Shown: in pieces, positions 15,720 to 24,480 of the stretch
Layout: each line of letters opens with the position of its first letter
Numbering within the stretch: position 1 is the first letter of the stretch
DNA from: Actinomycetes bacterium
GTDB taxonomy: Bacteria; Actinomycetota; Acidimicrobiia; Acidimicrobiales; SZUA-35
Assembly: GCA_024276425.1 (NCBI GenBank)
Contig: JAJRXF010000115.1
Coordinates: forward strand, 1-32,780
Length of the DNA: 32,780 bases
Direction of reading: 5' to 3'
Notes under the pieces: generated by a model
The model's database searches: none
What the model was told of the DNA's origin: nothing
Seen by the model: the letters and a program-made list of their open reading frames with translations, nothing else
Translations under genes and position numbers: made by a program

Positions 15720-16361
15720 TTAACGCTTTTTCCGAAGCAATCGGTCTGCGCCAGCATCAATTCCTGGAAACTGCGGCTGGATAGCACCCTTTTGGGCGGC
15801 CAAATCCATCACGATCTCCTCGACTTCTAGCCAGTTTGTCGCCCGCGGTCCAGCCATGGTCTGGTTATAGGGCTGGTCGAAGACAATGACCGGGTTGCCA
15901 GTCTGACGTAGCGCCTCGACATTGTGTGGGGCGTCGTCGATGTACACATCGGCCTCGACCTGAGGTTTCGCGCCTAAGAAACAAATGTCTCGATACGGGA
16001 TCCGGGAGACGTCGAGCCACTCAACCGTGTCGGCCACGGCGGCGGCGTGGCTCCAATTCACATAGAGACGGTGAGTGATAATGCGAATCCAGACCCCGGC
16101 GTCGGAGAGCCGCCACAGAACGTCTGAGCAATCTTCGATGACTGGCAAGGTGGCCAGCATGCGACGCTCGGTTACGGCGAAATGATGGAGTTCCATGAAC
16201 TCCTCTGCTGACAAGTTCCACTCATCAAAATCCCAGGATCTCACGAGCGGCAAGGAGTCGATGCTGACGTTGCGGACCTCGGCAACGATCTGTCGAAAAG
16301 CCATGGTGTAGTCGGCGCAGACTCCATCGAGATCAACACCAAAGACGAAACTGTCATTCAC
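15720..16361 (-). CDS. HAD-superfamily 5'-nucleotidase, NT5C (5'(3')-deoxyribonucleotidase) type
   Basis: A 213-residue phosphatase. Motif I is FGVDLDGVCADY with nucleophile Asp10 and Asp12, motif II is IITHRLY, and motif IV is VYIDDAPHNV. The helical cap with SWDFDEWNLS resembles the NT5C family, which dephosphorylates deoxyribonucleotides, so a role in nucleotide pool control is likely. A Lys/Arg-rich tail ends the protein. The GTG at 16361 is chosen because homology starts there and a TACCGT box lies 7 bases upstream; the frame stays open further upstream, into the divergent purSL leader. Its position next to the purine genes fits nucleotide metabolism. Confidence 0.82.
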   Translation of the reverse strand: MNDSFVFGVDLDGVCADYTMAFRQIVAEVRNVSIDSLPLVRSWDFDEWNLSAEEFMELHHFAVTERRMLATLPVIEDCSDVLWRLSDAGVWIRIITHRLYVNWSHAAAVADTVEWLDVSRIPYRDICFLGAKPQVEADVYIDDAPHNVEALRQTGNPVIVFDQPYNQTMAGPRATNWLEVEEIVMDLAAQKGAIQPQFPGIDAGADRLLRKKR

Positions 16362-16368
16362 GCCCGTG

Positions 16369-16374
16369 ACGGTA
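16369..16374 (-). promoter_or_regulatory. Candidate -10 box of leaderless HAD nucleotidase gene
   Basis: TACCGT on the minus strand, 7 bases before the GTG at 16361, in the gap shared with divergent purSL. Confidence 0.45.
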
Positions 16375-16437
16375 GCTGAGAAGTCCGATTTTTTGTGGAA
16401 AGTTCTCTGCCCCGGTGCAGGTTGGCTTCTGCGCGCC

Positions 16438-16443
16438 CATGCT
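16438..16443 (+). promoter_or_regulatory. Possible -10 box of leaderless purSL
   Basis: CATGCT, 6 bases, then the GTG at 16450. It matches A2 and T6 of TANNNT but has C at position 1. purC has a similar CATCCT. The rest of the 16362-16449 gap shows no recognisable element. Confidence 0.3.
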
Positions 16444-16449
16444 GGTCGG

Positions 16450-19302
16450 GTGACTACCCAACAGGTTGAGCAAGACATTGGCATCCTGGTCGGTCCCGGC
16501 CAAACCCAAGCCGATGCCCTCAAGCGGGCCCACCGGTTTGCATTGCCGGTGACACAAATCGAGGCTTATCGTATTGTTCATCTGCGTGGCACGCTTGGGG
16601 TCCAAGAGATCGAGACATTGGCCGAGACCCTTCTGGTTGATCCCATTGGTCAATGGTGGAGGGTCTGTCGTGGCAACACCCGAGACCCTGTCCAAGAACC
16701 CGAACTTGAATCTGGCCGAATTGTCATCGAGACAGGCCTGCGCCCTGGGGTAACAGATCGAGAGGGTGTGGAGTTCGTGCGGGCTAGCCGGCAGATGGGG
16801 TTGAAGGTGGAGTTTGCCACGGTGGCAACGAGGTGGCAGATCCAGGGGGACCTGACCGAGGATCAGGTCCATGAACTAGCGAATCGGGTTCTACACAATG
16901 AGGTCGTCGAGCGCTGGGCAACAGGAGCGCTAGCCCCGGCATTCGCCGACCAGGCTGCAAGGCCAGAGCCAACCCTGGTCCTGGACATTGGTGGTCTTGA
17001 TCCTGATGGTCTGAGCGAGCTCAATCAAGCCCGAAGGCTTGGCCTTGACGCGGCGGAACTGGTGGTCATTCGCGATCACTTCAAAGGGTTGGGACGCAAT
17101 CCGACCGATGCCGAATTGGAGACCCTGGCCCAGACCTGGAGTGAACATTGTGCCCACAAAACCTTTGGTGCTCACATCACGGTGCAGTCCAAAGAGGGCG
17201 AGGAAATTGGTGCCGTCGACAGCATGATGGGCACGTTCTTACGGGCTGCCACCGACACCGTGGCCGCCCCATGGGTACAAAGCGCATTTGTTGACAATGC
17301 GGGAATCCTTTCCTTTGAAGATGGCTGGGAGGTGGCCATCAAGGCCGAGACTCACAATCACCCCTCAGCCCTTGAACCCTTTGGTGGGTCCAATACGGGT
17401 GTCGGCGGGGTTGTTCGGGACATCTTGGGAGTATCGGCCAAGCCGATTGCTATCACGGACATTCTGTGTTTCGGCGATGAGAATCTTTCTCCGCACGAAC
17501 TTCCCCCCGGGGTTCTTAATCCAAGCCGGGTGCGGGAGGGAGTGATCGCCGGGGTTGGCGACTACGGAAACAAGATCGGAGTCCCAACGATCGCAGGAGC
17601 CGTGCTCCACGACCCCAGCTACACCACAACACCTCTGGTTTTTGCTGGGTGTTTGGGCTTGTTGCCATCGGGATCGAACCCAACGAAAGCCCAGCCTGGC
17701 GACTCCATTGTTGTTTTTGGCGGAGCGGTTGGGCGCGATGGGGTTGGGGGCGCAACCTTCTCCAGTCAGACAATGGGAGCGGAGACCGCTGAGGTCGCCG
17801 GTTCCTCGGTCCAGATTGGAGACCCCATTGTCGAAAAGGGCCTCATCGATGTGATGGTCGCCGCTCGGGAGGCCAAGCTCTATACCGCGGTCACCGACTG
17901 CGGCGCTGGTGGCCTGTCCTCCGCCGTCGGTGAGATGGCCGAGGAATTGGGTGCCGAGGTTGAGTTGGGCCTGGTGCCCCGCAAGTACCCGGGCCTCGCT
18001 CCCTGGGAGGTTTGGTTGAGCGAAGCCCAAGAACGCATGGTCGTAGCGGCCCCAGACCCAGAGCCCCTTCTTGCCTTGGCCCAGCGTTGGGGCGTCGGAG
18101 CGGCCGTGATTGGCACCTTCACGGGGAACGGCCGACTAGTGGTTCGAGATGGGGAGGATGTGGTGATCGATCTCGATTGTCGTTTCCTGCATGACGGACG
18201 GCCCCAACGCCAGATGATGGCCATTGCCCCGGACACCAGCCGACCTGAGCGCAGCCCACTTCGTGAGGACTGGACCGAAGTCTTGTTGAGACTGCTAGCC
18301 CATCCATCCATCCGATCCAACGAAGACATTGTTAGAACGTTCGACCATGAGATTCTTGGTGGCACCCTGGTGCGGCCCTATGGAGGGCCGAAGGGGCAAG
18401 GAGCTGCGGATGGAACGGTGATTGTGCCCCCAGGAACGTCGGGAACCCGAGGCGTGGCCATCGGGATCGGAGTTAACTGCGTACTCGGTCGCTACAACCC
18501 CAATGCCATGGCATGGTCTGTGGTCGACGAAGCTGTCCGCAATGTGGTTATCGCTGGCGCCGATCCGGCGGAGTTATCGTTGTTGGACAACTTCTCCTGG
18601 GGCGACCCGACCGACCAACAGACGTTGGGAGGCCTCGTCGAGGCAGTACGCGGCTGCCACGATGCTGCTGTGGCCTTTGGTGCACCCTTTGTGTCGGGCA
18701 AGGATTCGCTTTACAACGTCTTCGTCCACCCCGACGGCAGCCCAGATCCGGTCGCACCAACTCTGGTAATTACGGCAATGGGAATTGTGAAGAACCTCGG
18801 GGTCGTTCCCCTAACCGGGGTGGTCGAGCCCGGCAACGATGTGTGGCTCATTGGGCCACTTGTCGGTTCGTTGGGGGGATCCCACCTAGATGCAGTACTG
18901 GGTCGAGATTATGGGGGCCAGGTGCCGGGTGTCGACCCCGACACCGTTCGGCGTCACCACCAGGTAGCCCAAGCGATCGCCACCGGATTGATTCGAAGCG
19001 CCCATGACCTCTCCGAGGGTGGGTTGGCGGTGGCGGCGGCTGAATGGGCCTTGGCCGGTGACCTCGGGCTTGCCCTTGAGGTACCCGGCTCGGCGGAGGT
19101 TCTTTTTGGTGAGGGACCCGGCCGCTATCTGCTTGAGGTAGTCCCCGAGGACAGCCTCAAGCTACAGGCGCTGATTCCGGAGGCCCAAAACCTGGGAGTG
19201 GTTCATGGAGACCCGCTGGTCGCGCTTGGAGATCTTGTCGTCGAACTGGGTGAGATCGACCATGCGTGGCGAGGCCACCATCAAGCCGGAGGAAAAGCAT
19301 GA
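16450..19302 (+). CDS. purL: Phosphoribosylformylglycinamidine synthase, fused PurS-PurS-PurL (PurSL)
   Basis: ATP-dependent amidation of FGAR to FGAM, using ammonia from PurQ. About 950 residues, intermediate between small PurL (about 740) and the E. coli form (about 1300, with its own glutaminase). Residues 7-72 and 90-157 align with each other and with PurS, for example VIETGLRPGVTD...ANRVLHNEVVERW. The PurL core follows: WSEHCAHKTF, KAETHNHPSALEPFGG, VGRDGVGGATFSS, TDCGAGGLSSAVGEMAEE, LSEAQERM, FVSGKDSL and HDLSEGGLAVAAAE. No separate purS is present and purQ overlaps by 4 bases. The GTG at 16450 is preferred since domain homology begins there; a GTG at 16366 would add 28 non-conserved residues. 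Confidence 0.93.
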   Translation: MTTQQVEQDIGILVGPGQTQADALKRAHRFALPVTQIEAYRIVHLRGTLGVQEIETLAETLLVDPIGQWWRVCRGNTRDPVQEPELESGRIVIETGLRPGVTDREGVEFVRASRQMGLKVEFATVATRWQIQGDLTEDQVHELANRVLHNEVVERWATGALAPAFADQAARPEPTLVLDIGGLDPDGLSELNQARRLGLDAAELVVIRDHFKGLGRNPTDAELETLAQTWSEHCAHKTFGAHITVQSKEGEEIGAVDSMMGTFLRAATDTVAAPWVQSAFVDNAGILSFEDGWEVAIKAETHNHPSALEPFGGSNTGVGGVVRDILGVSAKPIAITDILCFGDENLSPHELPPGVLNPSRVREGVIAGVGDYGNKIGVPTIAGAVLHDPSYTTTPLVFAGCLGLLPSGSNPTKAQPGDSIVVFGGAVGRDGVGGATFSSQTMGAETAEVAGSSVQIGDPIVEKGLIDVMVAAREAKLYTAVTDCGAGGLSSAVGEMAEELGAEVELGLVPRKYPGLAPWEVWLSEAQERMVVAAPDPEPLLALAQRWGVGAAVIGTFTGNGRLVVRDGEDVVIDLDCRFLHDGRPQRQMMAIAPDTSRPERSPLREDWTEVLLRLLAHPSIRSNEDIVRTFDHEILGGTLVRPYGGPKGQGAADGTVIVPPGTSGTRGVAIGIGVNCVLGRYNPNAMAWSVVDEAVRNVVIAGADPAELSLLDNFSWGDPTDQQTLGGLVEAVRGCHDAAVAFGAPFVSGKDSLYNVFVHPDGSPDPVAPTLVITAMGIVKNLGVVPLTGVVEPGNDVWLIGPLVGSLGGSHLDAVLGRDYGGQVPGVDPDTVRRHHQVAQAIATGLIRSAHDLSEGGLAVAAAEWALAGDLGLALEVPGSAEVLFGEGPGRYLLEVVPEDSLKLQALIPEAQNLGVVHGDPLVALGDLVVELGEIDHAWRGHHQAGGKA

Positions 19303-20123
19303 AGCCTCGTGTCCTGATTCCCCTAGCTCTGGGAACCAACCGTGATGCCGATCTGGGGACGGCGTTCGAGCTAGCTGGGGCCGACCCCATCTTGGTCCCG
19401 CTTAGCGAACTGCGCGCGGGCAAAACCCGGATGAACGATTTTGAAATCCTGGCTATTCCCGGGGGGTTTTCCTACGGCGACGCATTGGGTGCGGGCCGTC
19501 TTTTCGGGCTGGACCTGATGGGCTGGTTCGGTGATCAGCTTCACGAAGCGGTCGCCGCCGGTAAGCCAATAATCGGAATCTGCAATGGGTTCCAGGCTCT
19601 GGTTCGTGCTGGGCTACTCCCTGGTCCTGGCCACCGAGCGGTGCTTGGTTCCAACCGAAGTAGTCGGTTCGAGTGCCGCTGGGTGACTCTGGAGCCTGGT
19701 TCGGGGCCGCCAAAAGATCAGGTGCCGGGCCGGTGCCTGTGGACTGAAAGCCTGCGGGGACCCTTGCGCTGCCCAGTGGCCCACGGTGAGGGTCGCTTCG
19801 TTTCCGATGACCTTGATGCCTTGGTCCAAACCGGTCAGATTGCTCTGCGATACGTGAGGGTTGGTACTTCTACGGGAGGCATCATCGAGGAGATACCTCC
19901 TGGGCCAGACAGCTATCCTCACAATCCCAATGGTTCGGTCGGCAATGTAGCGGGCGTCTGCGACTCCACTGGCCAGGTGCTTGGGCTCATGCCTCACCCG
20001 GAAAATCATGTGTTTGCCCGTCAGGATCCCCAGCGGGGGCGTTCTTCCGGGGGGAGTTGCCTTCCCCTCTTTGAGGCCGGGGTTGTCGCGGTTGGAGGAA
20101 AGGCCCGAATGAAGATCATGTAG
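19299..20123 (+). CDS. purQ: Phosphoribosylformylglycinamidine synthase glutaminase subunit (PurQ)
   Basis: Class I glutamine amidotransferase that supplies ammonia to PurSL. It is 274 residues, longer than Bacillus-type PurQ (about 227). IPGGFSYGDALGAGR is the oxyanion region, GICNGFQAL holds nucleophile Cys95, and GLMPHPENH supplies the His and Glu of the triad. The extra middle segment (residues about 110-150) and a 30-residue tail after PHPENH account for the length. The ATG at 19299 overlaps the purSL stop (ATGA), and GGAGGA (19288-19293) sits just upstream, so translation is coupled and the open frame from 19266 is not used. Confidence 0.95.
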   Translation: MKPRVLIPLALGTNRDADLGTAFELAGADPILVPLSELRAGKTRMNDFEILAIPGGFSYGDALGAGRLFGLDLMGWFGDQLHEAVAAGKPIIGICNGFQALVRAGLLPGPGHRAVLGSNRSSRFECRWVTLEPGSGPPKDQVPGRCLWTESLRGPLRCPVAHGEGRFVSDDLDALVQTGQIALRYVRVGTSTGGIIEEIPPGPDSYPHNPNGSVGNVAGVCDSTGQVLGLMPHPENHVFARQDPQRGRSSGGSCLPLFEAGVVAVGGKARMKIM

Positions 20124-20228
20124 ATCTTGATGATTGGTGTTGGGACCGGCGATGGTCCTTGCGAAATGGTGGCGTATCTGGTCAGATGGCTCGATTGCTT
20201 CTCGACCCCTTGAGTGCCGGAGATTTTT

Positions 20229-21959
20229 ATGACTGACCTCGACCAATTCCTCCAAGCCCGGCAAGTTCTGCTGGACAATCGAAGTGACTACGAGGCAGCA
20301 ACGCGGACGTTCTCGTGGCCGACACTGTCCACCTTCAATTGGGCCACCGACTACTTCGACTCCATCGCTAAGGGAAATGACAGTCCCGCACTGCATATCT
20401 TGGAAGAGTCGGGGAATCAGGCTCGCCTGAGCTACCTCGAACTTTCTGAGCGGTCGAACCAGGTTGCCAACCTTCTGGTCAGCCTGGGGGCGAGGCGAGG
20501 CGATCGAGCCTTGGTGATGTTGGGCAACGAGGTGCCGCTCTGGGAAGTGATGCTGGCAGCCATCAAGATCGGGGTGGTCGTCATCCCGGCGGCTACCCTT
20601 CTGGCTGGCGCAGACCTGGTTGACCGCGTGCGCCGTGGCCAGGCAAAGTTTGTTGTTACCAACGACGTGGGGGTGTCAGCCTTCTCCAAGCTCGAGCAGG
20701 AGTTGGGTCTTGGATCAGAAGAGACGGCCCTAACCCTGGTGACGGTCGGGAACCCGACCCCAGGCTGGGTTGACTTCGATGATTCCTTGGGCCAGCCAAC
20801 GAGCTTTGTTGCCCCGGAGTCCACGATGCCAGATGACCCGATGTTGGAGTACTTCACATCGGGGACGACCGCCAAACCAAAACTGGTACAACACACCCAA
20901 GCCAGCTATCCGGTTGGGCATCTCTCAACCATGTATTGGTTAGGGCTTAAGCCGGGAGATGTCCATTGGACCATCAGTTCGCCTGGCTGGGCAAAACATG
21001 CTTGGAGTTGTTTTTTTGCTCCCTTCAATGCTCAAGCCTGCGTGTTCATTTACAACTATGATCGCTTTGACGGGCCAACCATTCTGGATGTGTTGGTCGA
21101 CAACAAGGTCAATACGCTTTGCGCTCCGCCGACCGTTTGGAGGTTCCTCATCCAGGAGGACCTGAGTTCGTACAAGGTGGCTCTGCGTGAACTGATCTCG
21201 GCGGGCGAACCTCTCAACCCCGAGGTTATTGATCAGGTACGGGCCGGGTGGGGAATCACCATTCGTGATGGCTATGGACAGACGGAAACCACCGCGCAGG
21301 TTGGAAATCCACCCGGAGCCGTGTTGAAGGCGGGTTCGATGGGGAGGCCGATGCCCGGCTACAAGATTGAACTCTTGGACGCCGATGGAAATGCTTCAGA
21401 CGAGGGCGAGATCTGTATTGCTTTGAGGGATCAGGACGGCGTTGAGCTTCACCCCATGCCGCTCATGACATCCTACGCTGATGATCCAGCCAAGACCGCT
21501 GAGGTGATGCGTGACGGCTACTACCACACCGGGGACGTCGGCTCCCGCGACGCTGAGGGCTACATCACCTATGTGGGACGAGCCGATGACGTGTTCAAGG
21601 CATCCGGTTATCGAATTAGTCCCTTCGAGCTTGAAAGTGCGCTCATTGAACACGAGGCTGTGGCCGAGGCGGCGGTTGTTCCCTCGCCAGATCCGTTGCG
21701 GGGGTTTGTTCCCAAGGCGTATGTGATTCTGAGTCCTGGGTTTGAGCCGGATGGTGAAACAGCTGGATCGATCTTCGCTTTCCTTCGCAAGAACTTGTCC
21801 GGCTACAAAATGATTCGACGGATCGAGTTCTCAGACTTACCCAAGACCATCTCGGGCAAGATCCGCCGAGTCGAGTTGCGGGGCCAGGAATCTGATCGAC
21901 CCGATGAGGGGTCACGTAACGTTCATGAATTCTTGGCTAGTGATTTCAAGAACGAGTAG
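20229..21959 (+). CDS. AMP-dependent acyl-CoA synthetase, ACSM (medium-chain)-like
   Basis: A 576-residue ANL-superfamily ligase that activates a carboxylic acid to acyl-AMP and then acyl-CoA. Visible: FTSGTTAKPKLVQHT (P-loop), the A5 motif DGYGQTETT, GYYHTGDVG with the ribose-binding Asp, RADDVFKASGYRISPFELESAL, and the catalytic Lys in PKTISGKIRR. Segments such as HEAVAEAAVVPSPDPLRG resemble the ACSM branch, suggesting medium-chain or aromatic acids, though the exact substrate is uncertain. The ATG at 20229 has GGAG 6 bases upstream. It is 105 bases after purQ, so possibly on the same transcript, with no obvious purine role. Its 3' end overlaps the convergent GGDEF/EAL gene by 14 bases. Confidence 0.9.
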   Translation: MTDLDQFLQARQVLLDNRSDYEAATRTFSWPTLSTFNWATDYFDSIAKGNDSPALHILEESGNQARLSYLELSERSNQVANLLVSLGARRGDRALVMLGNEVPLWEVMLAAIKIGVVVIPAATLLAGADLVDRVRRGQAKFVVTNDVGVSAFSKLEQELGLGSEETALTLVTVGNPTPGWVDFDDSLGQPTSFVAPESTMPDDPMLEYFTSGTTAKPKLVQHTQASYPVGHLSTMYWLGLKPGDVHWTISSPGWAKHAWSCFFAPFNAQACVFIYNYDRFDGPTILDVLVDNKVNTLCAPPTVWRFLIQEDLSSYKVALRELISAGEPLNPEVIDQVRAGWGITIRDGYGQTETTAQVGNPPGAVLKAGSMGRPMPGYKIELLDADGNASDEGEICIALRDQDGVELHPMPLMTSYADDPAKTAEVMRDGYYHTGDVGSRDAEGYITYVGRADDVFKASGYRISPFELESALIEHEAVAEAAVVPSPDPLRGFVPKAYVILSPGFEPDGETAGSIFAFLRKNLSGYKMIRRIEFSDLPKTISGKIRRVELRGQESDRPDEGSRNVHEFLASDFKNE

Positions 21960-24324
21960 CTATATCCCGGGCCTGCTGGTCGATGCCTGACTGGGCCATG
22001 CCATAGTTCCGGTCGGCCGGGGCAATTCGCAGCGCGCGTTCGATCGCTGCGGGATGGCCAACGAAGTATCCCTGTACACCGTCAATTCCGAGATTGCGGA
22101 GTGCTGTAAGTTCCCGATCGTCGGCCACGTGTTCGGCGATAGTACGAATGTTGAGCGCGTCTGCCATCGACTTGATGGCGCCAACCATCGTCGTCTTAAT
22201 CGGATCTCGGCCGACGTCGTGGATTAAGGACCCATCGATTTTGAGGAAGTCGACGTCGAGTTGGCGCAAGTATCCGAGCGAAGACAACCCGACACCAAAG
22301 TCATCCATTGCAAAGCGCGGGCCAATCTCGCGCATCTTGTTTACGAACGACAGGGTGGTCTCGAAGTTATGCATTGAGCCAGTCTCGGTGATCTCAAACA
22401 CAATACGATCGGTAGGTACACCACTGTTGAGGACGACCTCCTTGAGCCGTTCGAAGAAGCTGGCGGCGGAAATGGAATTGATCGAAAGATTGATGAAAAT
22501 GAGTTCTGGGGTGAGGTCTGCCGGACCTGTTCCGGGCAGGTGACCTCCTTCCCCGCTTGATGGAGAGTGTGATGGAGAGAGTGATGGTTCTTCAATGGCT
22601 CGTCGCATCGCGTCCAGGGCGTTGCGGGCTACCCACGCATCCAATTGACAAATGAGTCCGTACTGCTCGGCGATTGGAATAAACCGATCGGGTGGAACAA
22701 GTGAGCCGTCCTCGTTCTGAATTCGGACCAGGACCTCAGCGGCTCGAAAGGATCCAGGCTGTAGCGGATGAATGGGTTGGGCGTGGAGGACAAAGTCATC
22801 GTTCTCGATGGTTTGCTGGAGGCGCTTGATCCAGGAGGCAGCGGTCCTGCGGGCGGCCTGGTCCACGTCGTCGGTCGACTCTAGAGCGACCTGGTCGCCC
22901 CCCAGGCGTTTGGCTTCTTGGCAGGCGGCCTCCGCCGAAGCCAAGACCTCGGTAACCGACGATGCCCGGTGGTCAAAGAAGGCTAGTCCGACGCTTGCAG
23001 TCATCTCGACCACACGCTCATTTGAGATAAAGGGGATGTCAGCTACGGCTCGGACGATGGACTGGCAGAGTTGATAATGGCGTTCCGGCGTTCGGTTACT
23101 GAGAAGCACGGTGAAGTCTGCTCCCAGTCGAGACGGCACGTCGTTGCTTCCCACCGTTCGCTGGATTCGGGCGGCTATGTCTCTGAGCAGTCCATCGCCA
23201 GCCACGTGGCCAGCCATGTCGTTCATAAGTTTGAAGTGGTCCAGGTCAATAAAGCAGAGTGCGGCGACTTCGTGATTCTCGTCGGCCGACCCGCTGGTTG
23301 AGTGGACAGCTTCCTTGGCGTTGCGGAGTGCTAGTTCGAACGCTTCGTCAAAGAGATGTCGTCGGACGAGTCCGGTGAGGTGATCATGATTGGCAATAAA
23401 GAGTAGCTCGTCCCGATCTTTGATTCGTTGGAGTGCTCTGCTGACAAAGGAGGCAACTGAGACCAGGGTCGCTTGATCGACCTCGGAGAACCCGGTCGGT
23501 TGGGAGGAACGAACCCAGAGTGAGCCCACCATCTCATCCTCAACGAACACGCTAAGTTCCATCGTGAGGTTGGGATCAAACGGCAGATCCTCCGTTGCTG
23601 GGGTCCTGCTCGATCCGACCTTGGAGTAACCCAGGCCGCTAATAGCAGCGACGTCTGAGACCTGGCTGCTGAGGATGGCAAGAATCTCGTTCAGATTTGA
23701 TGCCTGGAAAAGATGTGACTCCATGTCGTGTAGCCGTTCGATCCGGATGGCATCCATGCGCCGGGCTTCGGTTTCCCTTTGTAGCTCGGCTTGGGCGTCA
23801 ACTCGACCAAGCTGGCTACCGAGCAGCTCGGCTAGAAGCACGAGCAACTCAAGGGAGTCGGAGGGCTCTGGTTTTTGGAGGAATCCAATGTTGAAGGTCC
23901 CATAGGTGGTTTCGCCCGATCGGAGGGGTGCAACAAAAGCGGCGACTACTCCCTGCTTCTTCAACGATTGGGCATCAGATTCCTCCCTTTCGTCCAGGAC
24001 AAACAGTTGGGGTTCACCCGAGCGAATGACCGTCCCAACAATGGTGCTGGCGATCGGTAGTTTTGTTCCGGCTGCGATCGAGCTGGATGAGCCGGGGAGG
24101 GCAACGAGTTCAACCATCTCCGGGTCGCTTTGGTCGATGAGGCAAATGGTTGCCCGGTCGGCCCGCAAGTTTTCACGTAAGTGAGCCGCCACCAGTTCGA
24201 GCATTGCTTCTGGTGCTTCGGCCTTGGCCAATCCAGTAGCGAGCGCGAGAAGTAGAGCCTCGGGGCTTGGCGGTAGGCGCTTGGGGGGCAATGCGGCGCT
24301 GGATTGTGAGGGAGTAGTTGGCAC
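21946..24324 (-). CDS. GAF-GAF-(degenerate GGDEF)-EAL protein, putative c-di-GMP phosphodiesterase
   Basis: A 792-residue soluble signalling protein. Two GAF-like sensor regions (about 25-175 and 205-300) are joined by a coiled-coil-like stretch rich in Glu and Arg (178-200). The GGDEF domain (about 305-480) keeps DHLTGL and FIDLDHFK, but its signature loop reads RLGADFTVLL (400 region): one residue shorter than RLGGDEF and without the catalytic Glu, so cyclase activity is unlikely. The EAL domain (about 500-770) keeps EVL530-532, Asn612, Glu644, Asp674-675, Lys695, Glu731 and Gln751, consistent with phosphodiesterase activity. A Pro/Ser/Gly-rich insert (580-600) carries a tetrapeptide repeat. 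It starts at the GTG at 24324, within its own promoter-containing gap. Confidence 0.92.
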   Translation of the reverse strand: MPTTPSQSSAALPPKRLPPSPEALLLALATGLAKAEAPEAMLELVAAHLRENLRADRATICLIDQSDPEMVELVALPGSSSSIAAGTKLPIASTIVGTVIRSGEPQLFVLDEREESDAQSLKKQGVVAAFVAPLRSGETTYGTFNIGFLQKPEPSDSLELLVLLAELLGSQLGRVDAQAELQRETEARRMDAIRIERLHDMESHLFQASNLNEILAILSSQVSDVAAISGLGYSKVGSSRTPATEDLPFDPNLTMELSVFVEDEMVGSLWVRSSQPTGFSEVDQATLVSVASFVSRALQRIKDRDELLFIANHDHLTGLVRRHLFDEAFELALRNAKEAVHSTSGSADENHEVAALCFIDLDHFKLMNDMAGHVAGDGLLRDIAARIQRTVGSNDVPSRLGADFTVLLSNRTPERHYQLCQSIVRAVADIPFISNERVVEMTASVGLAFFDHRASSVTEVLASAEAACQEAKRLGGDQVALESTDDVDQAARRTAASWIKRLQQTIENDDFVLHAQPIHPLQPGSFRAAEVLVRIQNEDGSLVPPDRFIPIAEQYGLICQLDAWVARNALDAMRRAIEEPSLSPSHSPSSGEGGHLPGTGPADLTPELIFINLSINSISAASFFERLKEVVLNSGVPTDRIVFEITETGSMHNFETTLSFVNKMREIGPRFAMDDFGVGLSSLGYLRQLDVDFLKIDGSLIHDVGRDPIKTTMVGAIKSMADALNIRTIAEHVADDRELTALRNLGIDGVQGYFVGHPAAIERALRIAPADRNYGMAQSGIDQQARDIATRS
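22559..22587. repeat. 12-bp in-frame tandem repeat within the EAL coding region
   Basis: GATGGAGAGTGT, GATGGAGAGAGT and a partial GATGG in tandem, about 2.4 units. On the coding strand this gives PSLS-PSHS-PSS in a loop inserted between an EAL helix and the INLS strand. Likely slippage expansion in a surface loop. Confidence 0.75.
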
Positions 24325-24376
24325 ACCATTGCTTTGCTAGGGAACGGTCCCTTTCTCATCGGCCGGTTTGAGGGGC

Positions 24377-24404
24377 ACTTTAAGAGTGTTGGTGGTGAAC
24401 TCAA
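24377..24404 (-). promoter_or_regulatory. Candidate -35/-10 promoter of the GGDEF/EAL gene
   Basis: On the minus strand TTGAGT (24404-24399), 16 bases, then TAAAGT (24382-24377). This gives a leader of roughly 45 bases before the GTG at 24324, unlike the leaderless genes nearby. A short inverted repeat, AGGGA-ACGG-TCCCT, lies in the leader at about 24340-24353. The rest of the 24325-24480 gap shows no recognisable element. Confidence 0.45.
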
Positions 24405-24480
24405 CTAGTCGTTTAGGCCTGTGGCCAGGTTTTTCTGCCACCGATGCGCTGGCACCTTTCGCAACCTTGGTCTCGGAGGC

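Noticed and set aside
20143-20158. Hairpin GGACC-GGCGAT-GGTCC after purQ as a terminator
   Set aside because: Stem of only 5 bp without a T-tract; not convincing as an intrinsic terminator.
24436-24454. TGCCA...TGGCA hairpin beside a T-tract after the nucleoside hydrolase
   Set aside because: The T-tract is on the wrong side for the minus-strand gene and no plus-strand gene ends there.
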